Source of the DNA: BJ22 sp021298375
GTDB lineage: Bacteria; Planctomycetota; Planctomycetia; Pirellulales; Pirellulaceae
DNA: 64,000 nucleotides
NCBI GenBank assembly: GCA_046343015.1
Contig: JBKDOL010000110.1
Location: 42,339 to 106,338 of the forward strand
Reading direction: 5' to 3'
Shown here: piece after piece, positions 35,178-45,059 of the stretch
Position numbering within the stretch: position 1 is the first letter of the stretch
How the letters are laid out: every line of letters begins with the position of its first letter
Notes under the pieces: model-generated
Told to the model about the DNA's origin: nothing
Databases searched by the model: none
What the model saw: the letters and a program-made list of their open reading frames with translations, nothing else
Translations under genes and position numbers: made by a program

Positions 35178-36680
35178 ATGGCCAACGCAATCTCCCCAAC
35201 CCGTCAGGAAAACTACCCACTCTGGTATCAGGAGGTGATTAAGGCTGCTGATCTGGCGGAAGTCTCGCCGGTGCGTGGCTGTATGGTGATTAAGCCCTGG
35301 GGCTGGGGGCTGTGGGAGAACACCCAGCGGGTGCTGGACCGGATGTTCAAGGAAACCGGACATGAGAATGCCTATTTCCCGCTCTTCATTCCCAAAAGCT
35401 TTCTGGAGAAGGAAGCAGAGCATGTGGAGGGCTTCGCCAAGGAATGCGCCGTCGTCACCCATCACCGCCTGGAGTTGGGGCCGGACGGAAAGTTGCACCC
35501 GGCAGGACCGCTGGAGGAGCCGCTGATCGTTCGCCCCACCAGCGAAACGATTATTGGCGACATGTTTGCCAAGTGGATTCATTCGTATCGCGACTTGCCT
35601 CTGAAGATCAATCAATGGGCCAACGTCGTCCGCTGGGAAATGCGTCCCCGCCTGTTTCTCAGGACTACCGAATTTCTTTGGCAGGAAGGCCATACGGTGC
35701 ACGCCACCAAGGAAGAGGCTTGGGAAGAAACCCGAATGATGCTCGATGTCTATGCCCGCTTCGCCGAGGATTACATGGCGATCCCGGTAATCAAGGGAGA
35801 GAAGTCGGTCGGCGAACGCTTTCCAGGAGCCGACTCGACGCTGACCATCGAAGCGATGATGCAGGACCGCAAGGCGCTGCAAGCCGGGACGTCGCACTTC
35901 CTCGGCCAGAATTTCTCCCGCGCCCAGGAGATTAAATTTCAGGATCAAAACGGACGCGAGGTTTATGCCTGGACCACTTCCTGGGGGATGTCGACCCGGA
36001 TGATCGGGGCGCTGATCATGACGCACAGCGACGACGACGGCTTGGTACTGCCTCCCAAGATTGCGACCAAGCAGATCGTGATTCAGCCGATCTACCGCAA
36101 TGACGAGGAGCGGAGTGCGGTGCTTGAATACTGCCAGAACCTGCGGCATGAACTGGCTGCGGTGCAGTACGACGGCCGCGGACTGGTGGTCTTCATTGAC
36201 GACCGCGAGATGCGCGGCGGGGAAAAGAAGTGGTATCACGTCAAGCGGGGCGTGCCCATCCGGCTGGAAATTGGGCCGCGCGATGTGGCTGCGGACAAAG
36301 TCTTCGCGGCCCGACGCGATCAAGGAAAGGCCGAAGGAATTGATCGCCGGGAGTTTGTCTCGCGGGTCGTCGGAATCCTCGACGAAATGCAGCAAAACCT
36401 GCTCGATCGGGCCCGGCTGTTTCGCGAACAACACACGCGAACCTTTACCGACTTCGAGGAGTTCCGCAAGTTTTTCACACCCGCTAACGAAGAGGAGCCC
36501 GAAATCCATGGCGGCTTTGCCCGGGCGCACTTCGTCGACACTCCCGAAATCAGCGAACGCCTGAAGGAATTCAAAGTCACCGTTCGCTGCATGCCGCTCG
36601 AAGACCAACCCGGCGCTGGCCGCTGTTTGTTTACCGGCCAGCCAACCGAGCGCGTCGCGATCTTTGCCAAGTCCTACTAA
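35178..36680 (+). CDS. proS: Prolyl-tRNA synthetase, archaeal/eukaryal (ProS type 3) form
   Basis: The 500-residue cytoplasmic enzyme attaches Pro to tRNA-Pro. Class II motifs are visible. Motif 1 is around GLWENTQRVLDRMFKETGHENAYFPLFIP. Motif 2 is IVRPTSETIIGDMFAKWIHSYRDLPLKINQWANVVRWEMRPRLFLRTTEFLWQEGHTVHAT. The ATP-binding motif 3 region is GMSTRMIGALIMTHSDDDGLVLPP. The C-terminal part has the anticodon-binding domain and ends in FAKSY, as in the archaeal/eukaryal type. The bacterial type, with its central editing domain of about 180 residues, is absent. Some bacteria use only this short type. Confidence 0.96.
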   Translation: MANAISPTRQENYPLWYQEVIKAADLAEVSPVRGCMVIKPWGWGLWENTQRVLDRMFKETGHENAYFPLFIPKSFLEKEAEHVEGFAKECAVVTHHRLELGPDGKLHPAGPLEEPLIVRPTSETIIGDMFAKWIHSYRDLPLKINQWANVVRWEMRPRLFLRTTEFLWQEGHTVHATKEEAWEETRMMLDVYARFAEDYMAIPVIKGEKSVGERFPGADSTLTIEAMMQDRKALQAGTSHFLGQNFSRAQEIKFQDQNGREVYAWTTSWGMSTRMIGALIMTHSDDDGLVLPPKIATKQIVIQPIYRNDEERSAVLEYCQNLRHELAAVQYDGRGLVVFIDDREMRGGEKKWYHVKRGVPIRLEIGPRDVAADKVFAARRDQGKAEGIDRREFVSRVVGILDEMQQNLLDRARLFREQHTRTFTDFEEFRKFFTPANEEEPEIHGGFARAHFVDTPEISERLKEFKVTVRCMPLEDQPGAGRCLFTGQPTERVAIFAKSY

Positions 36681-36804
36681 GATGTCCCGGGAGTGAGCAG
36701 TAGCGCCGGACGAGCCCGGCCAAATCGGCCCTCCAGGCGGCACGGTCTGGAAGTGGGAAATTGTGACCGTGAGGCTCAATTTTTCGAACAGGGGATTGCT
36801 TGAA

Positions 36805-37344
36805 ATGGGAGACGTTCGAACACTCAGCCGCAGTTTGCTGCTCTGCGCGTTGATTTCACGTTATCCCGAAGCACTCCGCTGGGCTCAGGAGCGACTCGAG
36901 AGCCGCTGGGGAGCGGCGGCGTTGGTCAGCCCTGAGTTTGACTTTCAGGAGACCGGCTTTTACACGGCGACCATGGGCGAGCGATTGCGAAAACAGTTTG
37001 TCGCCTTCCAGCCTGGCGCGTTTGACCCCGCAGATTTGGCCAACTGCAAACTCCAAACCAATGCCTGGGAAGCAGAATATGCTGGATTGGGCCGGCACCC
37101 GGAAGTGCGACCGCTGAACCTTGACCCGGGCTATTTGACTGAGGCCAAACTGGTGTTGGCGACGACCAAGGACCGCGATCATCGCATCTATCTGCACTCG
37201 GGGATCTACGCCGAAGTGACACTGCACTGGCTTCGCGGCGAATGGACTGCGGAGCGTTGGACTTACCCGGACTACCAACGGCCCGATTTCCAGTCTTTTT
37301 TTACGAACTGCCGCTGCTTTCTCCGCGGTCAAGCGATCGGTTGA
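36805..37344 (+). CDS. DUF4416 family protein
   Basis: The 179-residue soluble protein has the DUF4416 layout: LLLCALISRYPEALRWAQERLESRWG, then SPEFDFQETGFYTATMG, QFVAFQPGAFDPADLANCKLQTNAWE, RPLNLDPGYLTEAKLVLATTKDRDHRIYLHSGIYAEVTLHW, and YPDYQRPDFQSFF. The family has no assigned reaction. The start is the ATG at 36805 with GGGGA upstream; a GTG at 36763 would add 14 residues. It is 124 bases after proS in the same direction and could share its transcript. Confidence 0.9.
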   Translation: MGDVRTLSRSLLLCALISRYPEALRWAQERLESRWGAAALVSPEFDFQETGFYTATMGERLRKQFVAFQPGAFDPADLANCKLQTNAWEAEYAGLGRHPEVRPLNLDPGYLTEAKLVLATTKDRDHRIYLHSGIYAEVTLHWLRGEWTAERWTYPDYQRPDFQSFFTNCRCFLRGQAIG

Positions 37345-37549
37345 GCCGGCCCGCGCGGCATCGTTTTCCGCAGCCCGCGCGGTGGCTCCGGTTGCTCGGC
37401 TGGCTTGCGGTCGCGATGATGAAGGGGTCCTGTCGAATGCAGTGCAGGTGGCCAAGCTCACCCTCTTCCCGGCGGGAAACTTGTTCCGACAGACAGACAG
37501 ATATCCCATCGAAGGTCCTCCTTCATCATCCCCAATGAGCTGACTGAAC

Positions 37550-38245
37550 ATGGTAAGCGCTATCTCCGTAAAGTACCTGTTCCTAACTATCGCGATGATG
37601 TTGTTCGCTACCGATACGTACGCTCAAACGCCAGAAGTCCGCCAAATTTCCGGCGGACTGATTCGCGTTCAGACAGATACGGGATTGGATGTTGTAATAC
37701 TGCCGAGCAAGACAACAAAGTATCCAGCAAAGTTACAGCCGAAGCAGGAACTGATCCTTGGCGAAGAATTTGAGCCGAAAATGATCAGTTGGGCTGGAGA
37801 TCTGATATCACGCCGCGAGGAAGAAAGCGACAACTCCCCGCATGACGGGGTTTTAATTGAATCAGTGATGATTGGCGAAAAGAGAGCCGGAATACGCATC
37901 CAGGCTGAGGAACTCAACATTCTCGTTGCCTCCCTCGATTTGGTTTCTGACCAGGGATTTATCCCTACTCAACAGCATGAGAAGATCGATTTATTGATAT
38001 TGACTGTCGGGGATGCCAAAAAACTGGATACAGCAAGAACCAATCTGTGGTTGAGTGGTACTGAGATTAAACAAATCGCACTCAATTCAACGTCCACTAT
38101 GGCGGTTGCAACGATGGAAAAATTCAATGCCTCACTTCGTCGAAGCCGGACTTTGCCAACCGCTGTTCTCCCCATGATTGAGGTTCCTAACAAGAACCTG
38201 AAGTTTGGTGATCGCCAAGTCGTGTTACTGAAAGAACTGGAATGA
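37550..38245 (+). CDS. Secreted protein of unknown function, base composition lower in G+C
   Basis: The 231-residue protein has a signal peptide (KYLFLTIAMMLFATDTYAQ) and then a soluble domain with alternating strands (SGGLIRVQTDTGLDVVILPS, LQPKQELILGEEFEPKM, DGVLIESVMIGEKRAGIRIQAEELNILVASLDLV). It looks beta-rich, and I recognise no family. Its DNA is visibly richer in A and T than the flanking genes (many AAA, GAA and ATT codons), as is the following small gene. This may mark acquired DNA or a weakly expressed gene with drifted codon use. The next gene, also exported, lies 122 bases downstream. Confidence 0.7.
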   Translation: MVSAISVKYLFLTIAMMLFATDTYAQTPEVRQISGGLIRVQTDTGLDVVILPSKTTKYPAKLQPKQELILGEEFEPKMISWAGDLISRREEESDNSPHDGVLIESVMIGEKRAGIRIQAEELNILVASLDLVSDQGFIPTQQHEKIDLLILTVGDAKKLDTARTNLWLSGTEIKQIALNSTSTMAVATMEKFNASLRRSRTLPTAVLPMIEVPNKNLKFGDRQVVLLKELE

Positions 38246-38367
38246 GGTCAGGGCTTCCTTTGTTATCGCGTAATCTATCGCATCCTCTCTGCCCGCACCT
38301 TGGCACCAGAGATCAATGACACCAGAGATCAATTGGTCGCTACGAAAGAAAAATGGAAGGCGTTACC

Positions 38368-38724
38368 ATGACCTACAAGCTGCCGAACTCGCTCTGGCTG
38401 GTCGCCCTTCTCCTCGCATTTCCAGGCTGTGGCCAGGAGCCTGACGCCGTTTTCTCTCCACTCGAATTTGCACGAAAGACGTTGTCGGAATCCTATGCGG
38501 CTAAAGCTGAGCTGGGTGAAATACTGGAAGTCAAGCACAAGACCAACGAAGTTCTTGGGCATGGTTTCTTGATCAAAGCTTCAAAACAAAATGCTACAAT
38601 GACGTTGTTGCCAATGACGCCCGGCGGTGAATCTCAAGGGACATTATGGCTGGATGATGGCCGCCAGATTCCGCTGTTCATCCCCGCTCTTGAAGATTCC
38701 TACAAATCTGATTTGGATCGCTGA
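38368..38724 (+). CDS. Small putative lipoprotein
   Basis: The 118-residue product begins with a lipoprotein-type signal (LWLVALLLAFPGC), the predicted lipidated Cys being followed by GQEPDAV. The rest is a small beta-type domain (EILEVKHKTNEVLGHGFLIKAS, MTLLPMTPGGESQGTLWLDDGRQIPLF). The ATG at 38368 is preferred over one at 38353 because GGAAGG stands seven bases before it. No family is recognised. A direct repeat of ACCAGAGATCAAT precedes the gene (about 38305-38330). Confidence 0.62.
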   Translation: MTYKLPNSLWLVALLLAFPGCGQEPDAVFSPLEFARKTLSESYAAKAELGEILEVKHKTNEVLGHGFLIKASKQNATMTLLPMTPGGESQGTLWLDDGRQIPLFIPALEDSYKSDLDR

Positions 38725-38865
38725 AAAGGCGATAAAAAAGGTTGGATTGACGCCCCCGACAGTCCGTTTTGAATTGAAAGCCTTGTTGGCAGGTGCTCGG
38801 TCTCCATTGGCATGGATAGACAGACGTGCCGAGTTTACATTTCTCTTTCCCCCCGGATTTGGCGC

Positions 38866-39678
38866 ATGCACCTCGGTATTAAAGGCATTCTCTTGGCAAT
38901 CTTGGGAGTGGTCCTCGGCGGTTTGGCCGCGTGGGGGTTTTTCCAATTCCAACTTGCCTACAACAAGGAAGGATTCTTTGACGGGCAATGGGCTCCCCAG
39001 GCCGAAGAGAACTCGCAGCAGGCAGCGACCAAACTCACCATCGATGGTCTCAATCCGCGCGATTTGGGGAAGTTGCTGACCGGCACAAAAACCAGCGTTG
39101 ATTTTCTCCTCCGCAATCCGGGAGGACGCAAATTGAAGTTTCAAATGTCAGGGCCCCCACCCGCTGCGCTGGCAGTTGACCTGCCGGCCGGCGGTGCTGA
39201 AATTGCGGCTGGCAGCACCTATCCAGTGACTATCACGGTCAGTCCCAAAATGGCGGAATCGAGGTTCAGCAAGTCAATTGTGGTGCAAACGGAAGAAGGG
39301 GCCCGCACAGTGCTGACCGTCACGGCCCAAGTCGACGGGGGACTCGGCCTGCTCAACGAAGAACTGGCTTTCTCCCGCGCTCAACTGGGCAGTGACAACA
39401 TCAAGGAAACCGAATTGGTCTGCGCGACAACGGAAACTCTCAAGCTGAAACAGATTCTCTTGAACGGAAAGCCGGAATTGCCCGACTGGCTCAGTGTTGA
39501 GCCGCTCGAAATGAACTCGGATCTGCTCAGTAATCATCCGGGAGCCAAGTCTGGGCTGCTTCTGAAAATTACGATAGGCGCCGGCTTGCCTGCCGAGTTG
39601 AAAGCGGCGCGGTTAGAACTGGTAACCGACCAGGCTGAGTATCAGCCGCAAGTCGTCAATTTGAAATTTGAGGATTGA
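38866..39678 (+). CDS. Membrane-anchored DUF1573-like protein
   Basis: The protein has 270 residues from the ATG at 38866. It has one N-terminal membrane anchor (IKGILLAILGVVLGGLAAWGFF) and a large periplasmic part made of beta-strands. SVDFLLRNPGGRKLKFQM followed by AGSTYPVTITVSPK resembles DUF1573/ASPM-SPD2-Hydin immunoglobulin-like domains (typically F.F.N.G..PL.I......GC). The second half repeats the same type of strands. The family is common in Bacteroidetes and planctomycetes, with no defined role. It lies 141 bases after the small lipoprotein gene, in the same direction. Confidence 0.68.
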   Translation: MHLGIKGILLAILGVVLGGLAAWGFFQFQLAYNKEGFFDGQWAPQAEENSQQAATKLTIDGLNPRDLGKLLTGTKTSVDFLLRNPGGRKLKFQMSGPPPAALAVDLPAGGAEIAAGSTYPVTITVSPKMAESRFSKSIVVQTEEGARTVLTVTAQVDGGLGLLNEELAFSRAQLGSDNIKETELVCATTETLKLKQILLNGKPELPDWLSVEPLEMNSDLLSNHPGAKSGLLLKITIGAGLPAELKAARLELVTDQAEYQPQVVNLKFED

Positions 39679-40086
39679 ATTTGGAAAGTTCGAGCCCAGA
39701 GAACGGATTCCGCCTGCCGGGCAGGTGATGGTGTGATTCGCTCCAACGTTGGCCGGCACTCGCTCTTTCGCGCAATGTTGGCCGAATTACACGACGACTT
39801 GCTGCGATGCTGGCATTTACGTGATGCTGGCAGATTCAGGATGCTGGCAGATATTTGAACGGACTTCCCGGTGTCGGCTGATTTTGCGTCAGCCCGCCGA
39901 GCTGAAATCAAATGAAATTCCGGCCTGGCAACGGGGCTTTTGAGTTTGCCTGCCGCCGAGCGATTCGATTGGACTTTCACTCAGTCGAAAGATGCTTCTA
40001 GAATGGGCGGATTGGTTATTCCGGACCGTTGAGCAAGCCTGCTCCCGGCTTGGTTTGATTCCTTGATGTGCTGAGACCCGATAAGA
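39679..40086. other. Intergenic region with GATGCTGGCA repeats
   Basis: No gene is supported in about 400 bases. Between about 39804 and 39857 the motif GATGCTGGCA occurs three times with AGAT or TTTACG between copies, another imperfect short tandem array. The remainder shows nothing. Confidence 0.45.
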
Positions 40087-41754
40087 ATGACTTCCTCGAT
40101 TCGCTCCAACTTGTGCTGTTTCCTCGGTGCCGTGTGCCTCAGCTTCGGCGGAGCCTGGTGGATTCAGCGTCCATCCGATTCGCTGCCCGAGTTGGACCAA
40201 TCCTCCGTTTTGCTGGCCGTGCAAGAAAATGGAACGGTCCCTCAGGGTCAAGCCACCCAGAATCAAGCCGCTCAGAATCAAGCCACCCTGGAGCCAGGCC
40301 CGCAGGAAACGGCCCCGAAATTTCCGCCGGCAGAAGAACTGGTCAAGGATTGGGCCAAGCCCGACCTTTGCCTGATGATCTCCGGTGAACTGCACGGCTA
40401 CATCGAACCTTGCGGCTGTACTGGCTTAGCCAATCAAAAGGGAGGGCTGTTGCGGCGGCACACCGCACAGAAACTGCTTGAGCAACGGGGCTGGGACTTG
40501 ATTCCGATCGACACCGGCAATGTCATTCGACGGATTGGCAAACAACCTCAATTGCAACTGGAAATGGTCTACCAGTCGCTGGCCAAGGTGATGGGCTATC
40601 AGGCTGTTTCCGTGAGCCACGAAGACCTCAAGACCAGCGGAACTGACTTGGCTCAAATCATGGTCAATAGTTTTGAAAACCAAAACCCTTTTGTCAGCTG
40701 CAACGTTGTTGTGCTCGACGAGTCGTTGATCAATCCCTATCGGATCGTGGAAAAGAATGGCAAGCGGGTCGGCATTACGTCGGTCCTCTCCAATGAGCAT
40801 CGGGCTCTGATCAAGGACACCGACATTCGGACGGTTTCCGCGGAAGAGGGTCTGAAGAAGATCGTCCCCAAGTTACAGGCCGAGAAATGCGATCTGCTGG
40901 TCTTGATCGCCGACGCCTCGCTGGAGGAGAGCCGCGGCTTGGCGAAGCAATTCCCGATCTTTGACGTGATGGTAACCACGGGGGGAGCTGGCGACCCGAC
41001 GTTGCTGCCCGAGCCAATCGTTTCGGAGCGGCATATCACTCAAATGATTCAAGTCGGTGTGAAGGGGATGCACGCTGGCCTGGTTGCGTTGTACACCTCT
41101 CCCCAACGAGAGGTGAAGTACGAACGCGTCCCGATGGATGCGCGGTTTGACGATTCTGAAGAGATCAAGCTCCAGTTCAAGGCGTATCAAGACCGTTTAC
41201 GGCTGCTTTACGAAAATCCTGCGAGCTTTCCCGACATCACACCCCGCAATCACAAGTCAGGTTACGAATTCGTCGGCACCAACGCGTGCCAGGAATGCCA
41301 CCAGAAAGAACATGACATCTGGTTGAATGGGGTCGACGGCGCAGGTGGCGAAATTGGGCCGCACTCGCGGGCGACGAAGGATTTGACCGACCCCGGCGAG
41401 CGGACCTGGGTCAAACGCAATTTTGATCCCGAGTGCCTCAGCTGCCATGTGACCGGGTGGAATCCCCAGAACTTTTTTCCCTACAAGTCCGGTTACCTGA
41501 ATCTGGAAAAGGACGTCGCTCTCCACGGAAATGGTTGCGAGAATTGTCACGGCCCCGCCTCTGCCCACGTAGCTGCCGAAAACAAGGCAAATCCTGCCGC
41601 AGAAGATGTGCAAAAGAAGTTGCGCAAAGAAATGCGAGTCACCATGAAGCAAGCTCGCGAGGGGCTCTGCATGGAATGCCACGACCTCGACAACAGCCCA
41701 GACTTTTTCCTTCCCGGTGCCTTCGACGAGTACTGGGCCAAGGTCAAGCACTAA
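40087..41754 (+). CDS. Tetraheme c-type cytochrome fused to a 5'-nucleotidase-like domain
   Basis: The 555-residue protein has an N-terminal membrane/signal segment (LCCFLGAVCLSFGGAWW). A Gln/Pro linker with a duplicated AQNQA follows. Residues about 95-350 resemble a calcineurin-like 5'-nucleotidase/SoxB-related domain (SGELHGYIEPCGC, WDLIPIDTGNVI, YQAVSVSHEDL, VGITSVLS, VMVTTGGAGDP). A cytochrome c554-like part follows with four heme-binding CxxCH motifs: CQECH, CLSCH, CENCH and CMECH. Hemes and an Arg/Lys-rich lid suggest periplasmic electron transfer. Metallophosphatase metal ligands are incomplete by eye, so the first domain may be a pseudo-enzyme. The combination is known in related bacteria with unclear role. 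Confidence 0.85.
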   Translation: MTSSIRSNLCCFLGAVCLSFGGAWWIQRPSDSLPELDQSSVLLAVQENGTVPQGQATQNQAAQNQATLEPGPQETAPKFPPAEELVKDWAKPDLCLMISGELHGYIEPCGCTGLANQKGGLLRRHTAQKLLEQRGWDLIPIDTGNVIRRIGKQPQLQLEMVYQSLAKVMGYQAVSVSHEDLKTSGTDLAQIMVNSFENQNPFVSCNVVVLDESLINPYRIVEKNGKRVGITSVLSNEHRALIKDTDIRTVSAEEGLKKIVPKLQAEKCDLLVLIADASLEESRGLAKQFPIFDVMVTTGGAGDPTLLPEPIVSERHITQMIQVGVKGMHAGLVALYTSPQREVKYERVPMDARFDDSEEIKLQFKAYQDRLRLLYENPASFPDITPRNHKSGYEFVGTNACQECHQKEHDIWLNGVDGAGGEIGPHSRATKDLTDPGERTWVKRNFDPECLSCHVTGWNPQNFFPYKSGYLNLEKDVALHGNGCENCHGPASAHVAAENKANPAAEDVQKKLRKEMRVTMKQAREGLCMECHDLDNSPDFFLPGAFDEYWAKVKH

Positions 41755-42167
41755 GATCGTCCCGCCCGGCTGCTGGACCGGCCGCCGGATAGGACGCAGC
41801 CCAGAGGCGGTGTCACAGGATGCGCTGACGAGGTGCGCCGTAACAAGGTGCGCCCGTAACAAGGTGCGCCGTGACGAGGTGTGCCAAAACAGGGTGCGGG
41901 CGATTCCGGCCAACCTTAAGATTGCCTGAACCCTGAGAACTTTCGGAAAATTTTTTCGGTTGCGCGGGCCGAATCAGCGACGATTACGTATTATCGTGCG
42001 TATTATCGAGTGCCCTCGCCCCAGCGGCGGCACGGCTTGAGCTGGCCGGGTTCCTGCTCGTCTTCCCGCCAGCGGCACTCTAATATGTAAGGATAGCGGT
42101 CGTCGGCCGGCGTGGCCGACCTGTCCGCGGCCACCGCTTTGCGGATCTGTTCGTTTACGGGGACTTC
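41755..42167. other. Intergenic region with 15-16 bp repeats
   Basis: No gene is supported. An array of ACGAGGTGCGCCGTA-like units, about four imperfect copies, lies at 41828-41883. CGTATTATCG is repeated at about 41987-42007. The promoter and GGGGA ribosome binding site of the kinase gene lie at the right end. Confidence 0.5.
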
Positions 42168-43775
<1,608 letters not shown>

Positions 43776-43928
43776 CTTAAAGAAGCCCAATAACCGAGGA
43801 CTTCGCTCTGAATTTGGGGCTTGGTTCGCCAAGTCCGGCCGCGTCAGCACGCTGAACCTAAGCTACCAGCCCCTGTCCGGCAGCCCCTGTCCGGCAGCCC
43901 TCACCCGGATTTTTCCCGCCCCAAGCAC

Positions 43929-44852
43929 TCAGCTGGCGAAAATCCGATCCATCCGTTCGGCAATCTGCTTTAATCGCTCGCGATCGCCACCGGGAATTTC
44001 CGCAGTAGCCCAGCCACTGTAGCCCAGTTCCTGAAGGGCGACCATGACATCGTGCCAGGGGAGCCCGCCTTCGAGCAGTTCCGGCTTGAAGCCTTCGTAC
44101 CAGCCCTTGGTCTTGCCGAGCTCAAGGTCGTATTCCTTGATATCGAGTTTGCGGATCCGCTTGCCCAAGACCTTCACCCATTCCACCGGGTTGGCGTAGC
44201 GCACGCTGTTGCCGACATCGTAATAGGCGCCAACTCGGTCGCTGCCAATTTCGTCGATGTAGCGGGCCGTTTCCTTGGGATCGGTCAAAAAGTTGTTCCA
44301 GACATTTTCCAGCAGAATATCGATCTGGAGTTCCTCGGCCAGCGGCAAGGCCTGCTTGATCAGCGGAATGGACCGCTCCCAGGCTTGTTCGTAGGTGACC
44401 TCCTTGTTGCAGACGCCGGGTACGAGCAGCACGCTGGTTCCACCAAATGCCTTGCTGTCCCGGATCGCGGTTTTGAGTCCCTCGAGACCTTCCAGCCGAA
44501 CGGCCTCGTCGGGGTGAGAGAGGGTCTTGTTCCAGTGGATCGAATCGACGACTCCGTGCACGGGCAAACCGGTTGCCTCGCTGGCGGCGCGAACCTCGCC
44601 GGCCTTCAGATCGGTTGGACTGTCCATTTCAACCCCGTCAAAGCCCAAGTCTTTCAGGACTTGAAACTTGTCCTGAAGCGAACCGGGGACGTTCACCATC
44701 CCGATCTTGACGGCCTTGCGGAAACGCTGGGGCTGGTCTTGCGTCATCGTCCACCCTGGAATCGCCGCGCAAACCGGACGCGTGCCCAAACAAACGGCGG
44801 CGGCAGCCAGAGCTCCTGTCCCGAAAAATCCTCGACGACTGATTCGATTCAT
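43929..44852 (-). CDS. Tat-exported sugar phosphate isomerase/epimerase-like protein
   Basis: The protein has 307 residues from the ATG at 44852. The N-terminus is a twin-arginine signal (NRISRRGFFGTGALAAAAVC). The mature part is a xylose-isomerase-like TIM barrel: KIGMVNVPGSLQDKFQVLKDLGFDGVEMDSP, VHGVVDSIHW, GTSVLLVPGV, ILLENVWNNFLTDP, GAYYDVGNSVRYANP, KLDIKEYDL and ATAEIPGGD. Glu, Asp and His at strand ends suggest a metal site. Export of such enzymes by Tat is frequent in planctomycetes. Substrate unknown. It lies 207 bases from the PqqD/M50/HlyD gene and may or may not be linked to it. Confidence 0.87.
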   Translation of the reverse strand: MNRISRRGFFGTGALAAAAVCLGTRPVCAAIPGWTMTQDQPQRFRKAVKIGMVNVPGSLQDKFQVLKDLGFDGVEMDSPTDLKAGEVRAASEATGLPVHGVVDSIHWNKTLSHPDEAVRLEGLEGLKTAIRDSKAFGGTSVLLVPGVCNKEVTYEQAWERSIPLIKQALPLAEELQIDILLENVWNNFLTDPKETARYIDEIGSDRVGAYYDVGNSVRYANPVEWVKVLGKRIRKLDIKEYDLELGKTKGWYEGFKPELLEGGLPWHDVMVALQELGYSGWATAEIPGGDRERLKQIAERMDRIFAS

Positions 44853-45059
44853 GGTGTCTATTCTCTTCGCTAACAAAAACGGGAATGTTCCGCAGATGAA
44901 AAAAGTTGGTCGCCGCTGCCAGCCCGAGGGCCTCACTTGCCGGGGCAGCCCCGCTCAGGCTGCGCGGAGCCTGCTCCTCATTCTAAGGCAAGCTCCGGGC
45001 AATTCCGAGCCAAGGTGCACCGCCGCCGAAAGCCACGTGTCTCGGCATCAAGCTGCTGG

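Noticed and set aside
35139..36779. Long minus-strand frame opposite proS
   Set aside because: The plus-strand frame has all class II synthetase motifs.
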